Shown here: piece by piece, positions 30,607-39,233 of the stretch
How the letters are laid out: every line of letters starts with the position of its first letter
Numbering within the stretch: position 1 is the first letter of the stretch
Origin: Staphylococcus schleiferi
GTDB taxonomy: Bacteria > Bacillota > Bacilli > Staphylococcales > Staphylococcaceae
Direction of reading: 5' to 3'
DNA: 64,000 nt
Assembly: GCF_900458895.1 (NCBI RefSeq)
Contig: NZ_LR962863.1
Location: forward strand, 1,426,001 to 1,490,000
Position numbers and translations under genes: made by a program
Notes under the pieces: generated by a model
Told to the model about the DNA's origin: nothing
The model's input: only the letters and a program-made list of their open reading frames with translations
Databases searched by the model: none

Positions 30607-30615
30607 ACCGTAATA
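30596..30615. promoter_or_regulatory. extra CI/Cro operator overlapping the cro stop codon
   Basis: TAACG-N7-CGTAAT-type palindrome (ACG 30599-30601, CGT 30609-30611), with the same 7-base spacing as the two promoter operators. It includes the cro stop codon and ends just before the AGGAGGTGATAA ribosome site of the next gene. Confidence 0.65.
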
Positions 30616-30631
30616 TAGGAGGTGATAATAA

Positions 30632-31516
30632 TTGAACGAATTACAACTAAGTAATGACCTAATAACTATTGAAACTGAAATCAAAAGCTATCAAAACATC
30701 GCTGGTCAATCTATTTTCGAGATTGGTCGACGATTGAAACATGTTAAGGAAAACGACTTAGCTCATGGCGAATTTGGTAAGTGGCTACGTTCGATAAATT
30801 TACATCACGACACTGCTAATAAAATGATGAAAATCGCAAATGAACTTAACTCAAATTCATACACGTACATGAATTTAGGTAGCAGAGCATTATATGAAAT
30901 CGCAACCTTGCCCGAACCGGAACGCACCAAAGAACACACAACATCAAATGGAGAAACTAAGACACCAGATGAGATGACAGTTCGAGAATTACGTGAGTTA
31001 AAGAAACAACTCAAACAACGTGACGAACAAAACGCCCAACTCCAATCACAAATACAACAGGCTCAACGTTCGGAAGAGATAGCGCTGAAACAATTGGAAG
31101 AGGCGGAGAATAGGGAGCCAGAGGTGATTGAGAGAGAAGTTGTTAAAGAGGTTGTGCCAGATGATGTTAAACGGCAGCTCGAACAATTTAAACAAAATTT
31201 TGAGCGCGAAAGTAACAACGCTAACGAACTTAGAGATGAATTGCAACGTTACAGAAACAGTTTTAGTGACCCTAACCAAGCGTATGAAGAAAAAGAATTG
31301 ACTAGGTTAGAGCGTGAATCAAGTATCAATGCACACAAGATAGCGATTAGTATTCAAAACTTCATCAAAGAGAATTCTGTTGAAACATACAGACTCGATA
31401 CAGTCATCAAAGCAAATCCAAAGTCAAAAGAGCGATTGCAAGAAAATGTAGCGCTATTAAAAGAGTTCACTAGTAACTTAGAAGCAATGTTAAACGGAAG
31501 AATCGTCGTAAATTAG
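30632..31516 (+). CDS. DUF3102 family phage protein
   Basis: 294 aa. The N-terminal DUF3102-type domain (IGRRLKHVKENDLAHGEFGKWL) precedes a long charged coiled coil (residues about 120-240). TTG start with AGGAGGTGATAATAA. It occupies the slot after cro where staphylococcal phages often keep antirepressor-type genes. Function not known; the ORF6C gene follows after 12 bases. Confidence 0.75.
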   Translation: MNELQLSNDLITIETEIKSYQNIAGQSIFEIGRRLKHVKENDLAHGEFGKWLRSINLHHDTANKMMKIANELNSNSYTYMNLGSRALYEIATLPEPERTKEHTTSNGETKTPDEMTVRELRELKKQLKQRDEQNAQLQSQIQQAQRSEEIALKQLEEAENREPEVIEREVVKEVVPDDVKRQLEQFKQNFERESNNANELRDELQRYRNSFSDPNQAYEEKELTRLERESSINAHKIAISIQNFIKENSVETYRLDTVIKANPKSKERLQENVALLKEFTSNLEAMLNGRIVVN

Positions 31517-31528
31517 GAGGAAAACAAA

Positions 31529-32023
31529 ATGGCAAAACGCAAAGATGAATTAATCTTTTTACAAAATCATATTAGACAAACAAATGAGCAAGGGCAACAG
31601 TTAGAACAAATTATCGAAAGAATGTTAGACATGGAAGATCGTGTTGAAAACAGAGTGTCTTACGTTGAAGAAATGGTTGAAGAAATAAAAAAAGAAGTGC
31701 CTATCACTTATGAACAACAAAAAGAACTACAATCAATTGTTCAATCAAAATCAAATGAGTTTACACGTGAGTATTACAAAAATGGTATTCCAGTAGAAAA
31801 GCGTTACCAGAGTGAATTGTTTAAGAAAAAGAAAGGTCAATTCATTCGTGCAATGTGGACACGTCTGAAAGAGTATTTCAACGTACCACGCTACACAGCA
31901 ATTCAAAAAGTAGATTATGACCGCACAAAACAATTTTTAACTATGATTGCATTCAAAGATTTCAAGCAACATGAACTTGAAGATAAAGCGAGCTGGAACA
32001 TTCCGGGATTAGTAGAAGAATAA
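31529..32023 (+). CDS. ORF6C-domain protein
   Basis: 164 aa. An N-terminal coiled coil (QLEQIIERMLDMEDRVENR) is followed by a region matching the ORF6C domain, usually the C-terminal part of phage antirepressors (KKGQFIRAMWTRLKEYFNVP). The DNA-binding Bro-N/AntA half is absent, so this is a stand-alone ORF6C. A role in modulating repressor activity is inferred. Ribosome site AGGAGGAAAAC. Confidence 0.72.
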   Translation: MAKRKDELIFLQNHIRQTNEQGQQLEQIIERMLDMEDRVENRVSYVEEMVEEIKKEVPITYEQQKELQSIVQSKSNEFTREYYKNGIPVEKRYQSELFKKKKGQFIRAMWTRLKEYFNVPRYTAIQKVDYDRTKQFLTMIAFKDFKQHELEDKASWNIPGLVEE

Positions 32024-32057
32024 CCCACAATCGAACAACCAAATTAAGGAGGACGCT

Positions 32058-32216
32058 ATGAAAAAAATATACAAAATAACCCTCCTCATCACAATGGCAG
32101 TTGTGACGTGGAAGGTCGTAAAGATTGAAGCAAATACTAGAAAAACGACAATTAATTTTACAAATAAAAATATGAAAACTAATCGCCGTTTTGGTTCTTC
32201 TCAACAAAAGCTCTAG
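32058..32216 (+). CDS. 52-aa phage protein with N-terminal membrane segment
   Basis: Starts MKKIYKITLLITMAVVTWKV, a possible signal anchor, then a basic tail ending RRFGSSQQKL. AAGGAGGACGCT precedes the ATG. Its 3' end overlaps the minus-strand 58-aa gene. Unknown function. Confidence 0.55.
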   Translation: MKKIYKITLLITMAVVTWKVVKIEANTRKTTINFTNKNMKTNRRFGSSQQKL

Positions 32217-32355
32217 CATGTTCAAACGCCATTAAATAAATAGCAAATGCATCTTCAATCATATCTTGTTCAGAATCATAATCCTTAGGTTCGAAAGTTT
32301 GAGCGCTCAAATATGCATTCGCAAACTGTTGAGGGTCGAAATAAATTTTACTCAT
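32179..32355 (-). CDS. counter-oriented 58-aa phage protein
   Basis: Starts MSKIYFDPQQFANAYLSAQT and is acidic (DSEQDMIEDAF). A perfect AAAGGAGGTGATATTA site precedes ATG 32355. It is the only minus-strand gene within the early plus-strand operon, and its end overlaps the preceding plus-strand gene. Function unknown. Confidence 0.65.
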   Translation of the reverse strand: MSKIYFDPQQFANAYLSAQTFEPKDYDSEQDMIEDAFAIYLMAFEHARAFVEKNQNGD

Positions 32356-32423
32356 TAATATCACCTCCTTTCATAAGGAGACAAGAAAAGTATAGCACAA
32401 CAAAAATAAGAGGAGGAATTACC

Positions 32424-32525
32424 ATGACACAAGAGCAAATCGATGAATTGACACAACGTATTGTTAATCTTGGTTTAAAAACTGGAGCTTTGAAAGACAT
32501 CATTGAAAAGGAGGGAATTAAATGA
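32424..32525 (+). CDS. 33-aa phage protein
   Basis: Short helical protein, MTQEQIDELTQRIVNLGLKT at its start. AGAGGAGGAATTACC before the ATG and a 4-base overlap with the next gene support it. Unknown function. Confidence 0.6.
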   Translation: MTQEQIDELTQRIVNLGLKTGALKDIIEKEGIK

Positions 32526-32710
32526 AAAGCGCAATCGCTTTGTTCATGACAGTGGCTATCGCATTCATTCTAGGTACAGTACTTACTTTTGCAGGCGTGT
32601 ACTTTACCACAATTTTGTTCACTGTGACGGTGGCTGAAATCGTCACATACTACGGTACAACGTATGTGATTGAATCATTAAAAAAGACTGAAACTTGCGC
32701 CAACAAGTAA
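32522..32710 (+). CDS. 62-aa phage membrane protein
   Basis: Two hydrophobic segments (FMTVAIAFILGTVLTFAGVY and TTILFTVTVAEIV). Start overlaps the previous stop (ATGA). Unknown function. Confidence 0.68.
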   Translation: MKSAIALFMTVAIAFILGTVLTFAGVYFTTILFTVTVAEIVTYYGTTYVIESLKKTETCANK

Positions 32711-32777
32711 CAGTCGAGGATAGTAATTTCCGTAAGTTAACTATCCTCAATATACAACTTATTGGGAGGATTTTCAA

Positions 32778-33038
32778 ATGTATTTTTCAAACGAAGAAGA
32801 ACACACTGGAATTTTTGAGGTAGACGGATTCAAATTTAGAAAAGCAGTCACAAGAGAAGATGACAGAATCGTTGTTGAAGTCATGGATATGCAATGGCAA
32901 ACAATAAAACTTGTTACTGTCTATGATTTATCAGAAGTCGAGTATATGGAAGAAGTTTTATCTGCAGCTATTTACGATTTTATCAAGTACCAAACAGATG
33001 AGTTAGACAAAGTCATGGCTCATTTTACAAAAGGATAG
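32778..33038 (+). CDS. DUF1108 family phage protein
   Basis: 86 aa matching the DUF1108 pattern of staphylococcal phages (VDGFKFRKAV and the C-terminal DELDKVMAHF). Usually located ahead of the recombination genes, as here. Function unknown. GGGAGGATTTTCAA site. Confidence 0.75.
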   Translation: MYFSNEEEHTGIFEVDGFKFRKAVTREDDRIVVEVMDMQWQTIKLVTVYDLSEVEYMEEVLSAAIYDFIKYQTDELDKVMAHFTKG

Positions 33039-33050
33039 GAGGAACAAACT

Positions 33051-33260
33051 ATGGAATTAGTGACAATACATTATACCGAATTTAAAAGATTAGTAGCACA
33101 AGAGAGTAGATTAAAAGATAGAGTGGCGGAATTGGAGGAAGAAGTTTCCGATTTAAAAGCAGACGTCAACGAGTTAATTGACGAAAACGAACATTTAGAA
33201 AAGCAAGCCAAATTGTTATCTGTTTTAGAAGATGACGAGGAGGAGTTACTCAATGACTAA
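33051..33260 (+). CDS. coiled-coil phage protein, 69 aa
   Basis: Almost entirely an acidic heptad helix (RVAELEEEVSDLKADVNELI). GGAGGAACAAACT before ATG. It overlaps the start of the Gp157 gene. Unknown function. Confidence 0.7.
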   Translation: MELVTIHYTEFKRLVAQESRLKDRVAELEEEVSDLKADVNELIDENEHLEKQAKLLSVLEDDEEELLND

Positions 33261-33738
33261 CCTATTCGATTTGAATCAAAACGAACTTGTTATTTTAGAA
33301 ATGCTTGAAAATGAAGAATTAAGTTTTGATGATGTGAAAGACACATTAGATGCCATTCAAGATGAGCAAAAACGTAAATATGACGCTATGCAAAAGATGA
33401 TTCTATCACTAAAAGGTGACATTAACACTTTAAAAGAACGTGAAACGGCACTTAGCAAACGTCGTAAATCGTACGAAAACAAAATCAAATCACTTCAAAA
33501 TTATATGTTAGATTCGATGAAATACAAAGGAAAAACGAAATTCAAGACTGAAGAATTTACCTACTTTATAAGAAAATCTGACTCAACTCAAATTGATGAC
33601 GAAAATGCGATACCTGATAAATACAAAGTAGTACAAGCGCCTAAAATCAATAGAACGCAAATTAAGAAAGACATCCAGGCAGGTATTGATGTTGCGGGTG
33701 CCTCACTCGTTGAGAATGAAAGTTTAGGGGTGAGATAG
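33253..33738 (+). CDS. siphovirus Gp157 family protein
   Basis: 161 aa with a long N-terminal coiled coil and the conserved C-terminal block KYKGKTKFKTEEFTYFIRKS and IPDKYKVVQAPKINRTQIKK, as in the Gp157 family. Usually adjacent to ERF/SSB. ATG 33253 is chosen because GAGGAGTTACTCA precedes it. Confidence 0.85.
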   Translation: MTNLFDLNQNELVILEMLENEELSFDDVKDTLDAIQDEQKRKYDAMQKMILSLKGDINTLKERETALSKRRKSYENKIKSLQNYMLDSMKYKGKTKFKTEEFTYFIRKSDSTQIDDENAIPDKYKVVQAPKINRTQIKKDIQAGIDVAGASLVENESLGVR

Positions 33739-34362
33739 ATGAACAAATCAGAATCAGTCGTTGAAATCAATAAAGCAATGGTGGCTTTTCGAAAAGAAGT
33801 CAAACAACCCCTCAAAGATAAGAATAATCCTTTCTTCAAATCAAAATATGTGCCTCTCGAAAACGTTGTAGAAGCCATTGACGAAGCAGCAACACCACAT
33901 GGGCTCTCTTATACACAGTGGGCATTAAACGACAGCGATGGACGTGTTGGAGTAGCTACAATGCTCATGCACGAAAGTGGAGAATACATCGAATATGATC
34001 CCGTATTTATGAACGCAGAAAAGAATACACCACAAGGTGCAGGGTCATTGATTAGCTATCTTAAACGCTATTCATTATCAGCAATCTTTGGAATCACAAG
34101 TGATCAAGACGATGACGGTAATGCAGCAAGTGGAAAGCAAAGTAAATTAGAACCTAAAGCGAGTAGTAAGACAATAGGCGCTTTAAAACAAGAAGTGCTT
34201 AACTTTGTAGAACTAATGAAGTCCTTAAATAAAGATGTAACACAACAACAAGCTGAACAAACATTTGGTATCCAAAATTATACTGCTATGACAGAACAAC
34301 AGGCAGTAAACACAATAAACAGAATTCAAACTATGGCAAAAAAATATAAGGAGAATGAATAA
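33739..34362 (+). CDS. erf: ERF-family single-strand annealing protein
   Basis: 207 aa recombinase mediating annealing of homologous single strands. The ERF core has NPFFKSKYVPLENVVEAI and GAGSLISYLKRYSLSAIFGI, the latter with the conserved aromatic YxxRY-like segment. It directly follows Gp157, and its stop overlaps the ssb start by one base. Confidence 0.92.
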   Translation: MNKSESVVEINKAMVAFRKEVKQPLKDKNNPFFKSKYVPLENVVEAIDEAATPHGLSYTQWALNDSDGRVGVATMLMHESGEYIEYDPVFMNAEKNTPQGAGSLISYLKRYSLSAIFGITSDQDDDGNAASGKQSKLEPKASSKTIGALKQEVLNFVELMKSLNKDVTQQQAEQTFGIQNYTAMTEQQAVNTINRIQTMAKKYKENE

Positions 34363-34757
34363 TGGCGAATTCAGTAATTTTAACAGGACGTATTACTAAA
34401 GACTTAGAGCTAAAACCAGCAGGACAAACACAAGTAACTAACTTCTCTATGGCGGTAGATAACCCATTCAAAAAGGACGATGCCTCATTCTTTGACATCG
34501 TGGCTTTTGGTAAGACGGCAGAGTTACTCAATAACTACTGCGGTAAAGGTAGCAAGGTTTTAATCGAGGGCAACCTCAAACAAGACCGATTTCAAGATAA
34601 AGAAGGCAACAATCGTTCAGTAGTGCGTGTAATCGCTAACCGAGTTGAGTTTTTAGACAGTAAAAGTCAATTCAACAATCAACCTAAACAACAAGGTCAA
34701 GTACAAGGTAATCCTTTTGATAACGCTAGTATCGATGATGACGATTTACCTTTCTAG
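34362..34757 (+). CDS. ssb: single-stranded DNA-binding protein
   Basis: 131 aa OB fold (NSVILTGRITKDLELKPAG, FFDIVAFGKTAELL) with a Gln-rich linker and the acidic tip DDDDLPF that recruits partner proteins. Works with the ERF annealase and replication proteins. Confidence 0.95.
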   Translation: MANSVILTGRITKDLELKPAGQTQVTNFSMAVDNPFKKDDASFFDIVAFGKTAELLNNYCGKGSKVLIEGNLKQDRFQDKEGNNRSVVRVIANRVEFLDSKSQFNNQPKQQGQVQGNPFDNASIDDDDLPF

Positions 34758-34768
34758 GACGTGATTAG

Positions 34769-35440
34769 ATGCCCTTAATCAAAAGTTACATCACACAAGA
34801 TAACGGCGTAACTACAGCAGTTATTGAAGGTGTAGAACTTAACGATAAAGATTCGTTGTTATTAGATAACGGATTAGAAGTAGAAGTAGATGTTATCCCA
34901 ATTGATCCATACACAATAACTGACAAACAACGACGCAAAATATTCGCTTTGTGTAACGATATTGAACAACACACAGGGCAACCAAGAGAGTACATGCGCT
35001 CAATGTTTATGGATTATGTGTCGTTTGTTGAGGGGTACGACAGTTTATCCCTCTCAAATTGCACACGTACACAAGCGAATCAAGTAATCGAAGTAATACT
35101 TGATTGGGTGTTCCACAACGACATACCACTCAATTACAAGACAAGTGATTTACTTAAACAGGACAAATCATTCCTATACTGGTCAACGGTCAACCGCAAT
35201 TGTGTTATCTGCGGTAAACCGCATGCCGAGCTTGCACACTACCAAGCAGTTGGCAGAGGTAGAAACAGACGCAAGATTAGTCACTTAGGAAATAAAGTGT
35301 TGGCTTTATGTTCAAACCACCATTCAGAGCAGCACAACATAGGTATGGACAGCTTTAACGACAAATATCATTTGCATTACAGTTGGGTCGATGTGGATGA
35401 AAGGTTAAATAAAATGCTGAAAGGAGAGAAAGGGTTATGA
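34769..35440 (+). CDS. putative HNHc nuclease (phage replication/recombination region)
   Basis: 223 aa. The C-terminal HNH-like zinc domain has CVICGKPHAELAHYQAVGRG and ALCSNHHSEQHNIGMDSF. The N-terminal part (TDKQRRKIFALCNDIEQHTG) is shared with this phage family. The substrate is probably branched or single-stranded DNA (inference). ATG overlaps the next gene by 4 bases at its end. Confidence 0.87.
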   Translation: MPLIKSYITQDNGVTTAVIEGVELNDKDSLLLDNGLEVEVDVIPIDPYTITDKQRRKIFALCNDIEQHTGQPREYMRSMFMDYVSFVEGYDSLSLSNCTRTQANQVIEVILDWVFHNDIPLNYKTSDLLKQDKSFLYWSTVNRNCVICGKPHAELAHYQAVGRGRNRRKISHLGNKVLALCSNHHSEQHNIGMDSFNDKYHLHYSWVDVDERLNKMLKGEKGL

Positions 35441-35643
35441 CTTTAGGCCAAAAGATAAAACAACACCGCCTTAATTTGGGTGAAACGATGGCGGAATTCG
35501 GACAACGCTTTAACGCCAAAAGTGGTGTTGTATCCAACTGGGAGAACGGTATACAAAAACCTAACAACAAAAGGATGAAAATTTTAGCTGATGAAATGGG
35601 AGTAACCGTATCAGAGCTATTAGGAAGTGATAACGATGAGTGA
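35437..35643 (+). CDS. small XRE-family helix-turn-helix protein
   Basis: 68 aa with one helix-turn-helix (MAEFGQRFNAKSGVVSNWEN). It sits between the nuclease and the DnaD-like gene and overlaps both, so it is translated with them. It may regulate the replication genes. Target unknown. Confidence 0.8.
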   Translation: MTLGQKIKQHRLNLGETMAEFGQRFNAKSGVVSNWENGIQKPNNKRMKILADEMGVTVSELLGSDNDE

Positions 35644-36340
35644 TCAACCGAATTACTATTCAATTATTCCTGCAAGCGTAAGGTACGACAAAGATTTAAA
35701 ACCTATGGAAATCATAATGTATGGTGAAATAACCGCACTGGCAAACAAATACGGCTATGCCTACGCTAGCAATAGTTACTTTGCAGAGCTGTATCAAGTC
35801 CACAAAAAAACAGTTTCGAACTGGATTAATCATTTAAAAGAAAAAGGCTACATTCGTACTGTTGTTACAAGAAACGAAGATATGTCAGTGAAAGACAGAA
35901 AAATTTATATTATACCCCCCTATGAACAAAAAGATGGAGAGGGGTATCCACAAAAAGATTCCTACCCTATCCACAAAAAGACGGAAGAGAATAATACAAG
36001 GTTTAATAATACAAGTATTAATAGAGACAGAGACGAGACATCTAAATTATTCCAATTAATTATTAAAGAATTAGGAATTATTCATAATCCTTTAAATGCA
36101 GAACTACTAGAACACGCCATAGCCCGTTTTAACGAAAATAAGGTAGATATAGTGGAAGTTGCTGTTAATTACTGCAAAAAGAATAAAAAAGGTGTCGGTT
36201 ACCTTATAAAAATTTTAGAAGATTGGGCTGTAAAAGGCGTGCGTAATAAAGAAGATGCCACAAAGAAAGTAGCTCCTCAAAAAAATAGTAAGTCAAATGA
36301 TTTTTTAAGCCAAAAAAGACAAGAGTTATTCGGAGGTTGA
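35636..36340 (+). CDS. phage replication initiator with DnaD-like domain
   Basis: 234 aa. The N-terminal winged helix (YYSIIPASVRYDKDLKPMEI, KKTVSNWINHLKEKGYI) is the DNA-binding initiator domain. The C-terminal DnaD/DnaB2-like helical domain contains KKGVGYLIKILEDWAVKG. With the helicase loader and helicase downstream it forms the replication module. Start ATG 35636 overlaps the preceding gene. Confidence 0.9.
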   Translation: MSDQPNYYSIIPASVRYDKDLKPMEIIMYGEITALANKYGYAYASNSYFAELYQVHKKTVSNWINHLKEKGYIRTVVTRNEDMSVKDRKIYIIPPYEQKDGEGYPQKDSYPIHKKTEENNTRFNNTSINRDRDETSKLFQLIIKELGIIHNPLNAELLEHAIARFNENKVDIVEVAVNYCKKNKKGVGYLIKILEDWAVKGVRNKEDATKKVAPQKNSKSNDFLSQKRQELFGG

Positions 36341-36344
36341 TTCT

Positions 36345-36692
36345 ATGCCTATGACAGAACAAGAGGCTTTTCAGCTTATCTCGTTGGTGAGTGATACCTA
36401 CAATATGGAATTTCACGAATCCAAATATAAGGCGTGGGTATCTATTCTCACTAAAGATGGCGATTATAAATCCTCTGAAAAGAAATTAAGAAATTACATT
36501 AAGCAAAGTAAATACAAACCGACCATAGCTGACGTATTAGCAACCAAACCTAAAGCGTTTGAAATGAATGAAAAGCCAGTAGAAGAAACACACCAGTATA
36601 AATTAGAAAACGACCCTGAATACGCTAGAAAATGGCAAGAAATAAAGCGTAAAGGGCAAGCATTCATTAAGGAGCTACGCAGCAATGATTGA
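36345..36692 (+). CDS. phage helicase loader/inhibitor (G39P-like)
   Basis: 115 aa matching the N-terminal helical part of SPP1 G39P-type loaders (EAFQLISLVSDTYNMEF, and KYKPTIADVLATKPKAFE). It binds the DnaB-like helicase encoded next, with which it overlaps by 8 bases, and hands it to the initiator. Confidence 0.8.
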   Translation: MPMTEQEAFQLISLVSDTYNMEFHESKYKAWVSILTKDGDYKSSEKKLRNYIKQSKYKPTIADVLATKPKAFEMNEKPVEETHQYKLENDPEYARKWQEIKRKGQAFIKELRSND

Positions 36693-37902
36693 TCGCTTGA
36701 GTACAGAAGAAGCGATACTTTGCAACTTAATGAAACACCCTGATTTGTATAGCAAATTCAAATTAAAATCTGAAATGTTTGAAGATGATGATGTAAAAGC
36801 GATTATCGGTTACATCAGAGAAGTTGGACGTATCAACGCAAACGAAATTTATTTCAAGTGTAGAGATGACAAAGACTTTGTTAACGTTAAAAGATTTAAT
36901 CAGATTGCTAAGTCTGACGGTACAGACCCAATATTCTTTATGCAAGATCAAATAAATTTACTGAACGACTATGTAGCTAGAAAAGCTATAGAAAAAGTTG
37001 ATGACTTCACAGCAAAACCTGATAAGGCAAGTATGTTGCAACTGTTAGAGGAGTTAGAAGAATTAAAAGGTTTAAATATCGAACAGAGTAATAAGACAGA
37101 CGAATTCTTAGCTAAAGTTATGGAATCCGTATTGAGTGAAAAGCCGAAAGAGATTATTAAGACAGGTTACGGATTACTTGATTACAAAATGCACGGCTTT
37201 GAAAAAGGGCAACTAAATGTAATAGCAGCACGTCCATCAATGGGTAAGACTGGATTCGCGTTAAACACGATGTGGAATATTGCGAAAGCTGGATATGAAG
37301 TTTCATTCTTTAGTCTTGAAACCACTGGAGATTTAGTAATCGAAAGAATGGTCGCGATGATTGAGGGTGTACCTTTGAGTCATATTAAGCGACCAAATGA
37401 GTTAAGTCCTGAATTGACAAATAAAGTAATGGACGGACTAAATAAAATCAAACAAGCAAACATTAATATTTTTGATGAAAGTTCGTTAACACCAGCTCGG
37501 ATTAGAGAACAAGCGTCAAAGCAATCAGACAAACCACAAGTGATATTTATTGACTATTCACCGACGAATGATAGACGGGTTGATGTAGAAAAAATAAGTC
37601 GTGACCTTAAAATCATCGCAAACGAAACAGGGAGCGTCATAGTGCTGCTTTCCCAACTAAATAGGGGTGTAGAGTCTAGAAATGATAAACGCCCTATGAT
37701 GAGTGATTTGAAAGAATCTGGAGGCATCGAGGCAGACGCAAGTATGATATTCATGTTGTACCGAGATGATTACTATAACCGTGATGATCATCAAGATAAC
37801 GATAAATCAGATTTAGAAGTGAACATCGCTAAAAACAAAGACGGGGAAACCGGTGTCGTTAATTTTGAATATTACAAATCTACGCAAAGGTTCTTCACAT
37901 GA
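36685..37902 (+). CDS. DnaB-like replicative helicase
   Basis: 405 aa. The N-terminal DnaB domain (LSTEEAILCNLMKHPDLYS) precedes a RecA-like ATPase with Walker A ARPSMGKTGFALN, Walker B VIFIDY, and motif IVLLSQLNRGVE. The segment after Walker B reads DYSPTNDRRVDVEK and is shorter than in the phage helicases I recall (DYLTLM...ND...); it may be a natural variant or a small deletion. The next gene overlaps by 4 bases. Confidence 0.92.
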   Translation: MIDRLSTEEAILCNLMKHPDLYSKFKLKSEMFEDDDVKAIIGYIREVGRINANEIYFKCRDDKDFVNVKRFNQIAKSDGTDPIFFMQDQINLLNDYVARKAIEKVDDFTAKPDKASMLQLLEELEELKGLNIEQSNKTDEFLAKVMESVLSEKPKEIIKTGYGLLDYKMHGFEKGQLNVIAARPSMGKTGFALNTMWNIAKAGYEVSFFSLETTGDLVIERMVAMIEGVPLSHIKRPNELSPELTNKVMDGLNKIKQANINIFDESSLTPARIREQASKQSDKPQVIFIDYSPTNDRRVDVEKISRDLKIIANETGSVIVLLSQLNRGVESRNDKRPMMSDLKESGGIEADASMIFMLYRDDYYNRDDHQDNDKSDLEVNIAKNKDGETGVVNFEYYKSTQRFFT

Positions 37903-38117
37903 GCATCTTAGAATTCCAAGAGTTGTTGAGGTTGTTATACACAGAAGATTATCAAAAAGATAATTTTATGAGGTTTAAAACGCTGCAGCTTGGTTGGGCT
38001 GTTGAAAGGTTACTAGAACGCAATGAGTTGTCGCTTTTTGATGACTATGACGAAAAATCAAGGTTGATATATAAAGAGGCAGATATGGAGCAAAGGAGCA
38101 GACATGGGCGAAACTAG
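37899..38117 (+). CDS. 72-aa phage protein
   Basis: Helical acidic protein (FQELLRLLYTEDYQKDNFMR) between the helicase and RusA genes, overlapping both. Not recognised. Confidence 0.7.
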   Translation: MSILEFQELLRLLYTEDYQKDNFMRFKTLQLGWAVERLLERNELSLFDDYDEKSRLIYKEADMEQRSRHGRN

Positions 38118-38523
38118 AATAGAAATATTTTATTTGGAAAACGATAGAAATCTTGGTAATCCGAAAGGCTCATCGAGACCTAGATTTAGTGGTGGTGGGC
38201 ATACTTATATGCCTGCACCATATGTAAAACATAAAAAGTTTGTAGCTGATCAGTTACCAACTTTGATGATAGACAAGCCAATACGGCTCACGATTGAGTT
38301 TTACTTTAAACCTAGTAAGTCGTGGCCAAAGCACAAAAAGGAATCGCATATCGGACAACCACACACCATTAAGCCAGACATTGATAATTTGTTGAAAACA
38401 ATACTTGATGCTGGCAATGGCAAAGTATGGACGGACGATGTGCTGATATCGGAAATCAGAACATTCAAAAAATGGGATGGCGTAGCACGTACAGTACTTG
38501 TCATAGAGGAGGAAGAACAGTGA
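38104..38523 (+). CDS. rusA: RusA-family Holliday junction resolvase
   Basis: 139 aa endonuclease cutting four-way junctions. The RusA core has NPKGSSRPRFS, the metal-binding Asp residues in KPDIDNLLKTILDAGNGKVW and the following TDDVLISEIRTFK. Overlaps the previous gene by 14 bases and the following GTG start. Confidence 0.9.
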   Translation: MGETRIEIFYLENDRNLGNPKGSSRPRFSGGGHTYMPAPYVKHKKFVADQLPTLMIDKPIRLTIEFYFKPSKSWPKHKKESHIGQPHTIKPDIDNLLKTILDAGNGKVWTDDVLISEIRTFKKWDGVARTVLVIEEEEQ

Positions 38524-39218
38524 TTGAATTACCAGCAATAGAGAACGATAGATCAAAAAGAATTGAACATAAAGGGCAAGTGATAACAATCAAGCAACTT
38601 GCTGAAGCGTGTGGTGCAACACCGCAAGTTGTTAGACAACGTTTATTTAGACACGGATGGTCTGTTGAAGATGTGCTGAACAATGGGGCTAATCGTACTA
38701 ATAAAATTGACCTCACCAAAGAACAACATACTAATTTTGTATCAGCTAACCTAACTTATGGATTGGTAAGGGAACGTCTTTCAGCAGGCTGGGATTTAGA
38801 CCTTGCTTGCAGACTATCTAAAAAGTTTAAAGGAGACGCAGATAATATTTACTACGATTTCCACAAAGGCGATAGAAAAATCAAAGCACCTTATTCAAGA
38901 ATGTTAGAAGCACAAGAATATGGCGTTGACATTAAAACGATAACTAGACGTTTGGCTAAAGGATATGACTTGGAAGATGCTTTAAACAAGCCAATTAAAA
39001 GAAAATACCAAGAGCCGATATATATCGAAAGGGATTACGCACTCGAAAGTTACCAGGCTTACCAAAGATATATGGCAGAAAAGAGCCGAAACAGAAAGCC
39101 TTGGCTTAAAACGGTACCACAACGTCACGAGCGTACGGATTACGGCGACTATTTATTCGAACATGCTGGTACTGCCAAAATTAAAACTGATATGTATGGA
39201 CATCAACAACTAATTTAA
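38520..39218 (+). CDS. SA1788/PVL ORF-50-like phage protein
   Basis: 232 aa with repeated helix-turn-helix-like units (TIKQLAEACGATPQVVRQRL; DIKTITRRLAKGYDLEDAL). The length, position after rusA and C-terminal HAGTAKIKTDMYGHQ are reminiscent of the PVL phage ORF50/SA1788 family, recalled rather than searched. GTG start at 38520, with GGAGGAAGAACA, overlaps the rusA stop. Function unknown. Confidence 0.6.
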   Translation: MIELPAIENDRSKRIEHKGQVITIKQLAEACGATPQVVRQRLFRHGWSVEDVLNNGANRTNKIDLTKEQHTNFVSANLTYGLVRERLSAGWDLDLACRLSKKFKGDADNIYYDFHKGDRKIKAPYSRMLEAQEYGVDIKTITRRLAKGYDLEDALNKPIKRKYQEPIYIERDYALESYQAYQRYMAEKSRNRKPWLKTVPQRHERTDYGDYLFEHAGTAKIKTDMYGHQQLI

Positions 39219-39233
39219 AAGGGGGCGTAATTA

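Noticed and set aside
38427..38519. Upstream in-frame extension of the SA1788-like gene
   Set aside because: It overlaps rusA out of frame and has no ribosome site; the GTG at 38520 does.
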